In this document: piece after piece, positions 7,486-16,493 of the stretch | Layout of the letters: the number at the start of each line of letters is the position of its first letter | How positions within the stretch are numbered: position 1 is the stretch's first letter | NCBI RefSeq assembly: GCF_003149045.1 | Contig: NZ_QGDU01000009.1 | Coordinates: 1 to 64,000, forward strand | DNA: 64,000 nt | Reading direction: 5' to 3' | Source: Fibrobacter sp. UWR4 | Lineage (GTDB): Bacteria; Fibrobacterota; Fibrobacteria; Fibrobacterales; Fibrobacteraceae | The notes under the pieces: generated by a model | What the model was told of the DNA's origin: nothing | Database searches by the model: none | The model's input: the letters and a program-made list of their open reading frames with translations, nothing else | Program-made: the position numbers and the translations under genes

Positions 7486-8823
7486 ATGATGGGTGAAAAT
7501 ATCTTGAAGGCCGTAGGAGCGGTTGCATTTGTGGTTTGTGGTTCCGTTTGGGCGGATCCTCCCAAAAATTTCAGTGGATGGGATTTGGTATTCGAAGATA
7601 ACTTCGACGGAACATCTTTGGACAAGAGCAAGTGGAATTCCACTTATAACTGGGGGCCAACTCATAATCACCGTGCCTACTGTGCTCCGGAAAACGTCAT
7701 CGTATCCGATGGCTACCTGAAATTGAAGGGAGAAGCAAAGAAACATCCCAATGCCAGTGGCAAGACTGCAAAATTTAATGGCAAGGAAATCCCTGTAGAT
7801 TACACATCCGGTGCCATCGATACCCGCGGGCATTTTGAAGTGAAGTATGGCTATATTGAAGGCCGATTCAAGGCTCCAAAACATAAGGGAACATGGCCTG
7901 CCTTCTGGACTTTGCAGGATGGCTGGCCTCCGGAAATCGACATCCTGGAAATCCCCGCATCCCGAAAGCAACACCATTATTACCTGCATTACACAACTCC
8001 TGACTGGTATAACAGTCACGGTTCCGCCTGGGATCACGAGGCTTCCTTCGGGGGGCACAAGGACGATGACGTGGACCGTTCCGCAGATTTCCACACCTAC
8101 GCTGTGGAATGGGACGAAAGCAACCTGAACTTCTATTTTGACGATAAAAAGTTCGCAAGCTATAACCGTCCTACGGAAATCAAGCAGCTTGCTGCCCAGT
8201 ATATTATCGTGAACCTGGCCATTGGTGGGTGGGCCGGTGATGATATCGAAGTGACTGCGGATAATCCGGCCTATTTTGAAGCGGATTGGGTCCGTGTCTG
8301 GAAGGCAAAGCCTGTAAAGCCCGATACGGTTGTCGTTAAGAATGAACAGTTCGGAACTTGCATGGTTCCTGGAGAAGACAAACGGCTTTATCTCAAGGAT
8401 TGCGGGGATAAGGGCGCCCTTGCTGTCATGACCCAACTTTCTTCCAGCACGTTCCGCCTGGACTTTGGGGACATGAGCCTGGAAATTCCTAATGAAAATA
8501 AGGATCCGGGAGTTACCGCCGGTGTATACGCCTGGAACGGCAAGGACCATCAGAAAATCATTTTTGAAAATCAGTACGACAATCAGTACCGTCTAAAGAT
8601 GGCCCATAGTGGACATTATCTCCGTTCCACTTCTGACGGGGAACGTGTTGTCCAGGACTGGAACACCAGCTGGGAATGGAACCAGAGATGGCGAATCATC
8701 AAGGCTTCGGATCTTGAAAAAGAGGACCCGGGTACAGACAAGATTATCCGTAAGCAGGCTATTTCCCGAATCCAGCAGATTCTCAAGGGCAGGACCTTTG
8801 ACGTGATGGGGCGTGTGCGCTAA
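7486..8823 (+). CDS. Secreted GH16 beta-glucanase (laminarinase-like)
   Basis: A 445-residue exported enzyme. After the signal peptide (cleavage near VWA/DPP) lies a GH16 domain with the catalytic signature EIDILE (E150 nucleophile, D152, E155 acid/base), so it should cleave beta-1,3 or mixed beta-1,3-1,4 glucans. Residues ~285-410 form a second domain with TCMVPGEDKRLYLKDC and WEWNQRWRI segments, resembling a ricin-type beta-trefoil carbohydrate-binding module. The C-terminus stops at GRTFDVMGRVR, like the first strand of a type IX sorting domain. AAAGGG precedes the two tandem ATGs (7486 and 7489); the first is given. Confidence 0.88.
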   Translation: MMGENILKAVGAVAFVVCGSVWADPPKNFSGWDLVFEDNFDGTSLDKSKWNSTYNWGPTHNHRAYCAPENVIVSDGYLKLKGEAKKHPNASGKTAKFNGKEIPVDYTSGAIDTRGHFEVKYGYIEGRFKAPKHKGTWPAFWTLQDGWPPEIDILEIPASRKQHHYYLHYTTPDWYNSHGSAWDHEASFGGHKDDDVDRSADFHTYAVEWDESNLNFYFDDKKFASYNRPTEIKQLAAQYIIVNLAIGGWAGDDIEVTADNPAYFEADWVRVWKAKPVKPDTVVVKNEQFGTCMVPGEDKRLYLKDCGDKGALAVMTQLSSSTFRLDFGDMSLEIPNENKDPGVTAGVYAWNGKDHQKIIFENQYDNQYRLKMAHSGHYLRSTSDGERVVQDWNTSWEWNQRWRIIKASDLEKEDPGTDKIIRKQAISRIQQILKGRTFDVMGRVR

Positions 8824-8977
8824 CTTGTTTTGGTTGGCTCATCGCGCCGCTTTTGTCAACAGTTGTTTGCAAAATAATGGGAAGGGTTGATTTGCCTGTG
8901 CGCTGTAGCTATATTAGGCGTACCACCCCCATTTAGGTGCGTTGCCAGTTTAGGCTTTTGGTCTATTCCCAGAGTTT

Positions 8978-10753
8978 TTGTATATAAACTTTTTTAGGCC
9001 TGTAGGCCAGAATATCTTGAGACATATTTTATTAATTGTGACGCTGCAAGCGGTGCTTGCAGTTTTTTGTGTTGCGTCTCCTGGAAAAAATGGTGCCGCA
9101 AAAGGTGTCGTCCTGGATTTTGTAGAGATGCCCATTGCGGATGTGGTTCGTGCGGTTTCCCTTGCTTATGATACGCCCATCCTGGTAGACGAAGGATTGG
9201 ATTTGAAGGTGACATTTCACCTGGAAGGCGTTGGACTTATGGAGGGCATATCTGCCTTATGTTCAGCAAATGGTCTGTCCGTAGTTCAGGAGGGCCGTGT
9301 TTTCCATATCCGGCGGCAGGTGGATCATGGAGTGCATGATTTCTCTATAAAGGATGGATTGGTGTCCATATCCGTGCGGGACAAACCTGTTGCGGATTTT
9401 GTCAGGGAGTATGCCTTGAATTCTGGATTGAACATTTTGGCGAATCCGGGACTTTCAGGAACAATTACAGGCGAATTGCGTGATATGGCGGGGGAGGAGG
9501 CTTTTCGTAGTTTAATGAAGGCTCATGGATTTCGGGTTTGGCGTGAAGGCGGATGCTTGCGGGTGGATGTGGCTTCAAGTGCTTCGGGTGAAATTCGTCC
9601 GGGCGTCTCAGGCATTCGTGTCGAACGGGATGGGGACTTGTTCTCTCTGGAATGTAACGGAGTTTCTCTTGGGATTGTTCTGCAATCCCTGGCGGATGAG
9701 GCGGGTCTTAATCTTGCATTGTATGGCGAAATCCGCGAGGAGGTGCATTTAAAATTTGAGGGGGTCCCGCTGGAAGATTTGCTGCACGCCCTGTTTCGGG
9801 ATCGGCGCTACAGTTACGTCATGGAAGGCCGTTCCCTGCTGGTGTCCGAGGGCGGTTCCCGCAGGGCCTTATCCGGTACAAGACTGGTGGCCTTGAAGCA
9901 TGTGAATTGCGAGAAGGCGATGGGATACTTTGCCAAGTTCATGCCCAGCGAGAGTTTTGCCGTCACAGAGGTTCGGGAGCAGAACGCGCTTCTATTGGGT
10001 GGAACTCCTGCAGAATTGGAAATGGGGGAGGCGTTGTTGCGGCTGGTGGATGTTCCCGCCCTGCAGGTCACTCTATCCTGTATTATCGTGGAGCTGAAGC
10101 GTGGTCGCAATTTTGAAATCGGATTCCATAGTGGGGCAAGCCGCAAGACAGGAGCGTACGACGTGGGGGCTCGTGGATACTTTGATTTTCTAGGGACGGA
10201 TATTTCCAGGTCGGGAGCTTTCGGGAAGGTAGGGCTGCTTCCCGATCGTTTTGAAGTGGAGTTGGCGTCCCTCGAGGAAAATAACCGCGGGAAGGTTTTG
10301 GCTCGGCCCCGTCTTACCACATTGAACGGCAACAAGGCGGAACTGAATGTGACCAACACGGTGTATTACCTGGTGAGTCAGGTATCTGCCGATGGATACC
10401 CCATTACGGATTACCGTTCCTTTAATGACGGCATTTCCCTGGAAATGACTCCTTCGGTTACGCTGGACGGAAATATCACCTTGGAAGTTTCTCCGGAAAT
10501 CAAGACGGCGGGAAGATCTTCTGGAGATGGCCCCCGAGATATTAGTACCCGTAATCTGAAGACCGTGGTGGTGCTGAAGGATGGGGAATCCCTATGCCTG
10601 GGCGGCCTTATACGAAAGAATAAGACGGAAGTTAGGTCCGCGGTGCCATTTCTAGGAAGCATTCCCTTCATTGGACGCCTCTTCAGCTACGTTTCGGAGG
10701 AGGACGAGGAAAATGAACTGGCCATTTTTATTACGCCTCATGTGGAAAAATAA
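8978..10753 (+). CDS. Secretin (GspD/PilQ-like)
   Basis: A 591-residue outer-membrane secretin, the gated pore of type II secretion or type IV pilus systems. It has a hydrophobic N-terminal export signal, three STN-like repeats (~45-115, ~120-190, ~210-280), an N1-like segment (~290-350) and the secretin core. The core shows VLARPRLTTLNG, a GxxLCLGGLI segment and VPFLGSIPFIGRLF near the end, all hallmarks of the family. The start is uncertain: TTG 8978 is given, while TTG 9017 would give a neater signal peptide (MRHILLIVTL). It leads an operon with four overlapping genes. Confidence 0.88.
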   Translation: MYINFFRPVGQNILRHILLIVTLQAVLAVFCVASPGKNGAAKGVVLDFVEMPIADVVRAVSLAYDTPILVDEGLDLKVTFHLEGVGLMEGISALCSANGLSVVQEGRVFHIRRQVDHGVHDFSIKDGLVSISVRDKPVADFVREYALNSGLNILANPGLSGTITGELRDMAGEEAFRSLMKAHGFRVWREGGCLRVDVASSASGEIRPGVSGIRVERDGDLFSLECNGVSLGIVLQSLADEAGLNLALYGEIREEVHLKFEGVPLEDLLHALFRDRRYSYVMEGRSLLVSEGGSRRALSGTRLVALKHVNCEKAMGYFAKFMPSESFAVTEVREQNALLLGGTPAELEMGEALLRLVDVPALQVTLSCIIVELKRGRNFEIGFHSGASRKTGAYDVGARGYFDFLGTDISRSGAFGKVGLLPDRFEVELASLEENNRGKVLARPRLTTLNGNKAELNVTNTVYYLVSQVSADGYPITDYRSFNDGISLEMTPSVTLDGNITLEVSPEIKTAGRSSGDGPRDISTRNLKTVVVLKDGESLCLGGLIRKNKTEVRSAVPFLGSIPFIGRLFSYVSEEDEENELAIFITPHVEK

Positions 10754-11813
10754 ACCTGTATCCGTTTGCTGCCGTTTGATGACGTGGGAATATCGCTCCA
10801 CGTTTGAGGAGGAACCGGATCTAAAAAGTGTGCGTATGCAATTCCTGTGTGAAATGCCTCAATGGGAGGCTCGCGAGGGAAAAGCCTTTGATGTAAGGCT
10901 TTGGCCGATGGTTTCCTTCAACGCTACGGAAGGGCGTTTATGGCGTTATCTGGTGGCATTCCCGCCGAGGAATGTGGCAAATGATGGAAGGTGTCGTTAC
11001 TTGCCGGAACAAGTTAGCCTGGTATCGCAAGCGAACGAGTTCATGATGAACTTGCAAGAGGGAAACAGCGGAAACTGTGTTTTCTGGACAGTGTATCGTG
11101 ACTTCCTGATTCTTCTGGTGTATTTCGAAGGACGTCTATGTCACTGGTCCGAGGAACCGGGCTATGATAGCGGCAGTCTTCACGAGATTTCTGACCGACT
11201 GGATCGATTCCGGAAATTTCTTGAACAGGACAGTCTATTCTCTAGGGCGGATCATTTTGAGATGATTGAATTGAAGGGGAACTCGGATGGCTTTCCCCAG
11301 GAACAATTTCTTGCTGCGTCCCGGGATCCTTTTTTCAGAAGGCTGAAACTGAATGGAACGATTGATGTTTCAGGAAGGCGTAGCTGGTGGCTGTGCCACA
11401 TGAAAATCCCCACGACGGCGTTCTTGATTCTAGGGGCTTTAGCCCTGTTTCAAAATCGGATGGTTGAAAAGATTTCAGATTATTTTGAAAATCATTCTTC
11501 TGTAGAAATTCAGGATGCTGTTCCCGTTGACCTGGATTTGCCTCCGCTTATGGAATTCGTGGAAGAACCGAAAAACCTTTCCCCACGCAAAGTAACTTCC
11601 GATTGCGTTCCGCCTGTTCTGAACCTTAAGGGGATTGTTGGCGAAAGACTGGTCATTGCGGAAGTCGACGGACAGATGAAAAATCTATCCCTAGGTGATT
11701 CCTTGCAATCTTCATCGGAAACTAAAGCAAAACCGTATGTTGTTCAAAAAATCGCCCGAGACCGCTTAACCCTGAAGTGCCTCCACAAAACATTGGAGGT
11801 GATTGCCCGGTGA
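10713..11813 (+). CDS. Bitopic inner-membrane protein of the secretin operon (GspC/PilP-like)
   Basis: A 366-residue protein. Residues ~1-225 are soluble and lack a signal peptide, so they should be cytoplasmic. One membrane segment follows (TTAFLILGALALF, ~230-245). The periplasmic C-terminus ends in a segment (LVIAEVDGQMKNLSLGDSL ... YVVQKIARDRLTLK) that resembles the homology region of GspC or PilP, which bridges the inner membrane to the secretin. The cytoplasmic part has a weak GspL/PilM flavour. ATG 10713 is preceded by a very purine-rich GGAGGAGGACGAGG and overlaps the secretin by 41 bases; ATG 10740 is an alternative. Confidence 0.6.
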   Translation: MNWPFLLRLMWKNKPVSVCCRLMTWEYRSTFEEEPDLKSVRMQFLCEMPQWEAREGKAFDVRLWPMVSFNATEGRLWRYLVAFPPRNVANDGRCRYLPEQVSLVSQANEFMMNLQEGNSGNCVFWTVYRDFLILLVYFEGRLCHWSEEPGYDSGSLHEISDRLDRFRKFLEQDSLFSRADHFEMIELKGNSDGFPQEQFLAASRDPFFRRLKLNGTIDVSGRRSWWLCHMKIPTTAFLILGALALFQNRMVEKISDYFENHSSVEIQDAVPVDLDLPPLMEFVEEPKNLSPRKVTSDCVPPVLNLKGIVGERLVIAEVDGQMKNLSLGDSLQSSSETKAKPYVVQKIARDRLTLKCLHKTLEVIAR

Positions 11814-12637
11814 TTGAACTAGTCTTGTGTATCTTGCTGGTGGCGACTATTCTTGCGACAAACTTGCTGAATCTTCCTGGGGGCGTGAAACGGCAAATAG
11901 GACGCTTTGAAAAAGAGGTAGAAGAAGTGTACTTGGAGGAGTCTGCCATTATTGCCTGGATGGAACAGTTCCCTGCAGATTACTTCGCTAGGAAACCCTG
12001 GAACCTGCAGTTGCCCGAAGTTCAGACAGATGATGAGTTCCCCTGGATGAATGTTTCTGCAGGGAAGGTGACGGCCCAAGTGGGCTCCAGGTTCCGCCCC
12101 CTAGGTAGGGATGAATTGCGGGAAGTGGAGGGCCTGCTGGAGGCTCATTTAAAACGGGAAATTCTGGGACGTTCCGATTTGAAGGTAAAGTCTGGTAGCC
12201 GGCGTCTTTATGGCCGTGGGGAAAACATAGCCTTGTCTGTTACCGCAGGGGACTTGACGCTTGGGTTTGATGGGGACGTAGGGTCCGTGAACCTCAAATG
12301 CGATGGGGATATAAACGTAGGTGGTGTCGCGCAATATGATACGCTTCGTCTTCACGCGTCTGGAAATGTAACGCTGAGGGGATCTGTGAGTGTCGACCAT
12401 CTGGAAGTCTACAGCGGGGGAGACGTGGAACTGTCTCGGACAGTTTCCTTTTCCGGTGTGGTATACTCCCGAGGGAATGTTTCCCCGACAGCCTGCGCTG
12501 ACACCACTGGAGTCCACGTGCATTTGATTTCTCAGTACATGCTTTCTCGGGATGGGAATGAACCCTTAAGTCCCCGCTGTATATTGCCCGCTTCCGTGGG
12601 GGGTAAAATGCAGGCTCTTTCCTGGAGGCTCAATTGA
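11810..12637 (+). CDS. Membrane-anchored protein with polymer-forming-like repeats
   Basis: A 275-residue protein with an N-terminal membrane segment (VIELVLCILLVATILATNLL). The region ~130-230 is a ladder of short Gly/Asp/Val-rich strands (GDLTLGFDGDVGSVNL, SGNVTLRGSVSV, GGDVELSRTV) like a right-handed beta-helix or bactofilin/DUF342 fold. Function unknown; its place between the GspC-like gene and two pseudopilins suggests a structural role in the secretion apparatus. GTG 11810 has GGAGGT 9 bases upstream and overlaps the previous stop by 4 bases. Confidence 0.6.
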   Translation: MIELVLCILLVATILATNLLNLPGGVKRQIGRFEKEVEEVYLEESAIIAWMEQFPADYFARKPWNLQLPEVQTDDEFPWMNVSAGKVTAQVGSRFRPLGRDELREVEGLLEAHLKREILGRSDLKVKSGSRRLYGRGENIALSVTAGDLTLGFDGDVGSVNLKCDGDINVGGVAQYDTLRLHASGNVTLRGSVSVDHLEVYSGGDVELSRTVSFSGVVYSRGNVSPTACADTTGVHVHLISQYMLSRDGNEPLSPRCILPASVGGKMQALSWRLN

Positions 12638-12936
12638 ATTCTTCCCGCGGTTTTACTTTGATGGAGGTTCTTGTCGCCTCTGCAATTCTGTCGATCGGGG
12701 CGATGGCCCTAGGCTCCATCTACGTCAACTTCAACCATCAGCGACGTCTGGAGATTCAAGCGGTGGATTCTTATATGCGCTCCATTAACGCAATGGAACA
12801 ACTCATCAGGACTCCGCCATCCTGCGAGGAAACCTCCCTTCCCATGGTCCCTGTTCCCGGCGTGAGTCGTCTAGCCCTTGTTTCCATCTCTACAGAACAG
12901 GGGGTGAACCTTCGGAGGCTTATCCCATGTCGCTGA
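12634..12936 (+). CDS. Pseudopilin (GspI/PilV-like), short
   Basis: A 100-residue protein beginning with a class III signal peptide: SSRG/FTLMEVLVASAILSIGAMAL, with Glu at +5, which a prepilin peptidase would cut and methylate. Such minor pseudopilins cap the pseudopilus. TTG 12634 follows GGAGG and overlaps the upstream stop by 4 bases. The C-terminal domain is shorter than usual for GspI. Confidence 0.8.
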   Translation: MNSSRGFTLMEVLVASAILSIGAMALGSIYVNFNHQRRLEIQAVDSYMRSINAMEQLIRTPPSCEETSLPMVPVPGVSRLALVSISTEQGVNLRRLIPCR

Positions 12937-13178
12937 TATGGCGGTCTGGAAATCGCTTGCGGAAACATCAAGGATTTACCTTGATGGAACTTTTGGTGGC
13001 CATGGTCCTTGCCGCCCTGTTGTCGCTGACGGCTTTCACCTTCCTGCAGCAAACCTGGAGTTCCCACCACCATCTGGTGGAAAGCTACTGGCGGAGCTCT
13101 TCGGTTCTTCTGGATCATATCCGCAGCGCCCATCCTTATGGTCTGGATAAGCGGCGACGCATCAATCCTACGTTCTGA
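12927..13178 (+). CDS. Pseudopilin (GspJ-like), very short
   Basis: An 83-residue protein with a prepilin signal (KHQG/FTLMELLVAMVLAALLSL, Glu at +5). The part after the helix is only ~40 residues, while GspJ proteins usually have about 200, so it may be truncated or a minimal form. It overlaps the previous gene by 10 bases and ends the operon. No ATPase, platform protein or major pseudopilin gene is present in the window. Confidence 0.75.
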   Translation: MSLIWRSGNRLRKHQGFTLMELLVAMVLAALLSLTAFTFLQQTWSSHHHLVESYWRSSSVLLDHIRSAHPYGLDKRRRINPTF

Positions 13179-13210
13179 TTTTTTTTGTCCGCTACCGGAT
13201 AACGAAAAAA

Positions 13211-13236
13211 AGACGCAGTTTTCTGCGTCTCTTTTT
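13211..13236. terminator. Bidirectional terminator
   Basis: AGACGCAG / CTGCGTCT stem with a TTTT loop, flanked by A-run and T-run. It can serve the pseudopilin operon and the convergent glycosyltransferase gene. Confidence 0.85.
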
Positions 13237-13256
13237 AAACACTAGCGCTTGGGATC

Positions 13257-14825
13257 TTACTTACCCAGGTCCACGCCTTCAACGTGATGGTTTTCGTCCT
13301 TGCGGGCCTTATGGACTTCGATCAGGTTGCCGAAGTAGTGCATGAAACTCAGGACGCCCACGGAAAGGAAGCCGATGGAATACAGTGCCAGGAACGGTCC
13401 GATAATGAACTTCTGTGCACCGATGTATTCCAGCAAACCGAAGATACAGTAGACGCCCACGCCCAGTTCGAGAACTGCCTGCCAGGGGAACTTCTGTCTA
13501 TAGTGGCTGGTCTGCTTCTTCTTCTGGCCCACGCCGCTCTTGGGGGTGCGGACGAAGCCACTCTTGTGACCGGTAATAGCAGCAAATACTGCCTTGGAAT
13601 TGCTTACTGCAATGCCTACGCCCAGTGCCATAAGGATGGGCATGGAGAGCAGACGGACCTTCCAACCGGTGTAGCCGGAGCAACGCTGAGCGACAAAGTA
13701 AAGGAAGCTAGGTGCGATTGCTGCGAGGAAGATGAAGGTAAAGCCGACGGAGTAGACCCAGACCGGCAGGTTAGCAACGGGCTGGAAGAATGCCAATAGA
13801 GGCCATGCACACAGTGCAGTGAACAACATGCAGGGGTGGATGGAATAGTGGGTGGTGTGAAGGATTGCGCCAATCTTTACACGGAGAGGAACATCGGACT
13901 TCAGCACGCGGGGGAGAATCTTCTTTGCAGTCTGGATAGAACCCTTTGCCCAACGGAACTGCTGAGCCTTGAAAGAGTTGATATCGTTGGGAAGTTCTGC
14001 AGGGACGATCACGTCGAAGACGAACTTCATGCGCCAGCCAGCCAGCTGAGAACGGTAGGAAAGGTCCATATCTTCGGTCAGGGTGTCGCCTTCCCAACCG
14101 CCACCGCCATAGATGGCCTGCTTACGCCAGACACCTGCGGTACCGTTAAAGTTCATGAAGAGCTTGCCCCAGCTACGTGCGGACTGTTCCACCACGAAGT
14201 GACCATCGATACCGATGGACTGGGCAAGGGTAAGGCCGGATTCAGTACGGTTCAGATGGCCCCAACGACCCTGGACCAGACCAATCTGTTCGTCCATGAC
14301 CAGGTAGGGGATGGTCTTCAGGAGGAAGTCCTTTTCGGGTACGAAGTCGGCATCGAAAATGGCAAGGAAATCGCCCTTGGCGATGGCCATGGCTTCCTTA
14401 AGGGCGCCGGCCTTGAATTCCTGGCGGTTCACGCGGTGGATCAGCTTGATGTCGTAACCCTGAGCCTGCAGTTCTTCCACCTTCTTCTTGGCCACTTCGT
14501 AGCATTCGTCGGTAGAGTCGTCCAGGACCTGGATTTCGTGCTTGTCCTTGGGGTAGTCGATGGCGCAGACTGCTTCGAGAAGACGTTCCACGCAGTTGGC
14601 TTCGTTGAATACCGGCAGCTGGGTGGTTACCTGGGGCAGGTCTTCAAAAGAATGCTCACGGTAGAACTGCAGGATAGCCTTGCGGTCTGCAAGACGGGTG
14701 GCACGGCTGTTCTTGAGGAACAAATACACGCTGTAGTAGCAGCTGAAGCCGTAGATGACGAGACCAACACCCGCAATCACATAGATTGCGAACATGATGT
14801 CCAGTAGGATTGTACTGATTGCCAT
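13257..14825 (-). CDS. Processive GT2 glycosyltransferase (cellulose/mannan synthase-like)
   Basis: A 522-residue membrane glycosyltransferase. One N-terminal membrane segment is followed by a cytoplasmic GT-A domain with QLPVFNE, DDSTDE, the DxD-type FDADFVP, TEDMD (catalytic base) and QQFRWAKG (the QxxRW motif of processive synthases). Four or so membrane segments follow. The family polymerises beta-linked sugars such as glucan or glucomannan from nucleotide sugars and exports them; the sugar here is unknown. There is no PilZ domain. ATG 14825 was chosen; an in-frame TTG 51 bases upstream has no support. Confidence 0.85.
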   Translation of the reverse strand: MAISTILLDIMFAIYVIAGVGLVIYGFSCYYSVYLFLKNSRATRLADRKAILQFYREHSFEDLPQVTTQLPVFNEANCVERLLEAVCAIDYPKDKHEIQVLDDSTDECYEVAKKKVEELQAQGYDIKLIHRVNRQEFKAGALKEAMAIAKGDFLAIFDADFVPEKDFLLKTIPYLVMDEQIGLVQGRWGHLNRTESGLTLAQSIGIDGHFVVEQSARSWGKLFMNFNGTAGVWRKQAIYGGGGWEGDTLTEDMDLSYRSQLAGWRMKFVFDVIVPAELPNDINSFKAQQFRWAKGSIQTAKKILPRVLKSDVPLRVKIGAILHTTHYSIHPCMLFTALCAWPLLAFFQPVANLPVWVYSVGFTFIFLAAIAPSFLYFVAQRCSGYTGWKVRLLSMPILMALGVGIAVSNSKAVFAAITGHKSGFVRTPKSGVGQKKKQTSHYRQKFPWQAVLELGVGVYCIFGLLEYIGAQKFIIGPFLALYSIGFLSVGVLSFMHYFGNLIEVHKARKDENHHVEGVDLGK

Positions 14826-14873
14826 ATAACCGTATAACCTGTTTAAAAGGGTGCTTTTTTCAAAGCTTGCGGC

Positions 14874-14881
14874 CAAATATA
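14874..14881 (-). promoter_or_regulatory. Putative -10 element (TATATTTG) of the GT2 gene
   Basis: Exact match to TAnnTTTG on the minus strand, 48 bases before the start codon. Confidence 0.45.
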
Positions 14882-14981
14882 GAAAGGCTATGTGAACTTT
14901 GCTACATTTATCACATAATTTTTACCTAAAATGAGCTTAGTGTTTCCTTTTTAGCCTAAAATCGCCAATCTTGTAATAAAA

Positions 14982-15515
14982 ATGGAACAAAAACGCAATT
15001 CTGACAGTCCTGTTGCCCGTTGGCTTTCTGCCAACCGCAATTCCCCATCATTTCGGGGGGCTTTACAAAAATTGTTGGCGTTTGCCTGCTCGGAGTGGTT
15101 CCTAGAAGGCTCCGGCACGGTGGTTCCCCCGGAAAAGGCGATTTCCTGGGTGGTCACCGCCTCCTTGCCTCAGTACCCCCTGGGCGAATGGATGGAGGAT
15201 CCCGAGGCTCATTTGGACGAAATTGCCGATTTTTGTGAAAAAATCAAGACTTTACCACTTCCGTCGGCGTTGAAGCAGGATTTTCCTTCCGTTCTGGATC
15301 TCCGTGGAGTGGTTTGCCCCAGGAATTCAGCCCGAAGCAGGCTCGTCATGTCCGGTCTTCCGGAAGGATTCCGCATGACGATCCTCCTGGATGAAGGCTC
15401 TCCTATCGAAAATGTTCCGGGTTCTCTGGTGGCGGATGGCCATTTTATTGAAAAAAGAGAAAAAAAACAGGGTTTTTGGGAACTGACTGTGGTCAAACAC
15501 GTTGCAAGTGTATAG
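14982..15515 (+). CDS. Protein with C-terminal TusA-like sulfur-carrier domain
   Basis: A 177-residue protein. Residues ~104-172 match the TusA fold: LDLRGVVCPRNSARSR with the active-site Cys112, then a two-layer sandwich ending in an ELTVVK strand. TusA proteins relay persulfide sulfur between cysteine desulfurases and acceptors. The first ~100 residues are a helical domain that I do not recognise. A fusion of this kind is unusual, as stand-alone TusA has about 80 residues. It is followed by a small uncharacterised gene 11 bases downstream. Confidence 0.75.
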   Translation: MEQKRNSDSPVARWLSANRNSPSFRGALQKLLAFACSEWFLEGSGTVVPPEKAISWVVTASLPQYPLGEWMEDPEAHLDEIADFCEKIKTLPLPSALKQDFPSVLDLRGVVCPRNSARSRLVMSGLPEGFRMTILLDEGSPIENVPGSLVADGHFIEKREKKQGFWELTVVKHVASV

Positions 15516-15525
15516 ATTATAGTTC

Positions 15526-16104
15526 GTGGAAAACCGTACACTTATTATAGGCGACGAACTTTTTGGCGACCAGGGTGAGGCTGCTCACCGCTGTGCAGAG
15601 ATTATACTTTGTCGCGAAGCCAATCGTCCCATCCAGTTTTCCATCAATGCTCCCGTTGCCCAGAGTTTGGCCCAGTTGCGAGCCCGTGTGTCCACGGATG
15701 TCATCGGCAAGAAGCCAGGCCGTATTGTATTGGGGCTGGGCTTAAAGGATTTGAATCGAGGCGGGGTTGATTATAAGCTGGTATTTGAGCAGTACAGCCA
15801 GTTTGTGGACGATATCCTGAATAAGACTACGTCGCCGGTGCATCTTTTGACCATCCCTACGGATATGTTGCCTACGGCGATGGCTCAGCTGGTCGGATTG
15901 AACGAGCTGATTCGCGGCTTGCAGGAAAAACCGCGTGTAAGTGTTTTCGATTTTGCAGCTTATGCTGATATATATAAGGAAAAACAGGTGGAAAGAGGCA
16001 AGTTTGGCCGTTCCATCTATACAGAAGATGGAAAACCCACTTCCCTGTGTAACACTCTTCTGGCATTGTTTCTCCAGGAATGCATTTTGAAAGAATTAAA
16101 GTAA
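15526..16104 (+). CDS. Uncharacterised protein, SGNH-hydrolase-like fold
   Basis: A 192-residue cytoplasmic protein. The N-terminus TLIIGDELFGDQGEAA and the central LGLGLKDLN and VHLLTIP segments recall the blocks of SGNH/GDSL hydrolases, but the usual catalytic Ser is replaced by Glu or Leu and no DxxH is evident, so activity is doubtful. GTG 15526 is the only sensible start. A TAGATTAT motif ends 5 bases before it and no ribosome binding site is visible, as in other apparently leaderless genes of the window. Confidence 0.55.
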   Translation: MENRTLIIGDELFGDQGEAAHRCAEIILCREANRPIQFSINAPVAQSLAQLRARVSTDVIGKKPGRIVLGLGLKDLNRGGVDYKLVFEQYSQFVDDILNKTTSPVHLLTIPTDMLPTAMAQLVGLNELIRGLQEKPRVSVFDFAAYADIYKEKQVERGKFGRSIYTEDGKPTSLCNTLLALFLQECILKELK

Positions 16105-16115
16105 GGAGTCAAATC

Positions 16116-16454
16116 ATGAGCTTAACAGACGATCATTTCCAGCGTAAACTTGCAGCCCAGAGCCGAGCCTGGGACCAGACCAGCGATGTTCCCAAGAAGG
16201 ATCGCGCACCTCGTGAACCGGCTGCTCCCAAGATGGGCATCTGCGACAAGTGCAAACAGGAAAAGTTGCTCCGTTCCTATCGCAGCAAGGAAACCACCGT
16301 TTCTGCCGGTGCGGCAAGCTTCGGTACCGTGGTCAAGCATCTTTGTGAAGATTGCGCTCCCAAGTCCCGTCGTGAAAGAGATGCTGAAGTTCCCCAGATG
16401 GACAAGAAGCAGGTGAAGGGTCTTCTCCGCGCTGCTCGTAAGGGTCTACTCTAA
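16116..16454 (+). CDS. Small protein with two CxxC motifs (zinc-ribbon-like)
   Basis: A 112-residue basic protein. CDKC (~residues 45-48) and CEDC (~80-83) probably bind one zinc ion. The ends are charged and likely disordered. Function unknown; it could bind nucleic acid. ATG 16116 has AAGGAG 8 bases upstream. It follows the previous gene by 11 bases, so the two are probably co-transcribed. Confidence 0.75.
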   Translation: MSLTDDHFQRKLAAQSRAWDQTSDVPKKDRAPREPAAPKMGICDKCKQEKLLRSYRSKETTVSAGAASFGTVVKHLCEDCAPKSRRERDAEVPQMDKKQVKGLLRAARKGLL

Positions 16455-16493
16455 TATATTATATGGACCATAGGGCTTTTCGGCCCCAAATTT

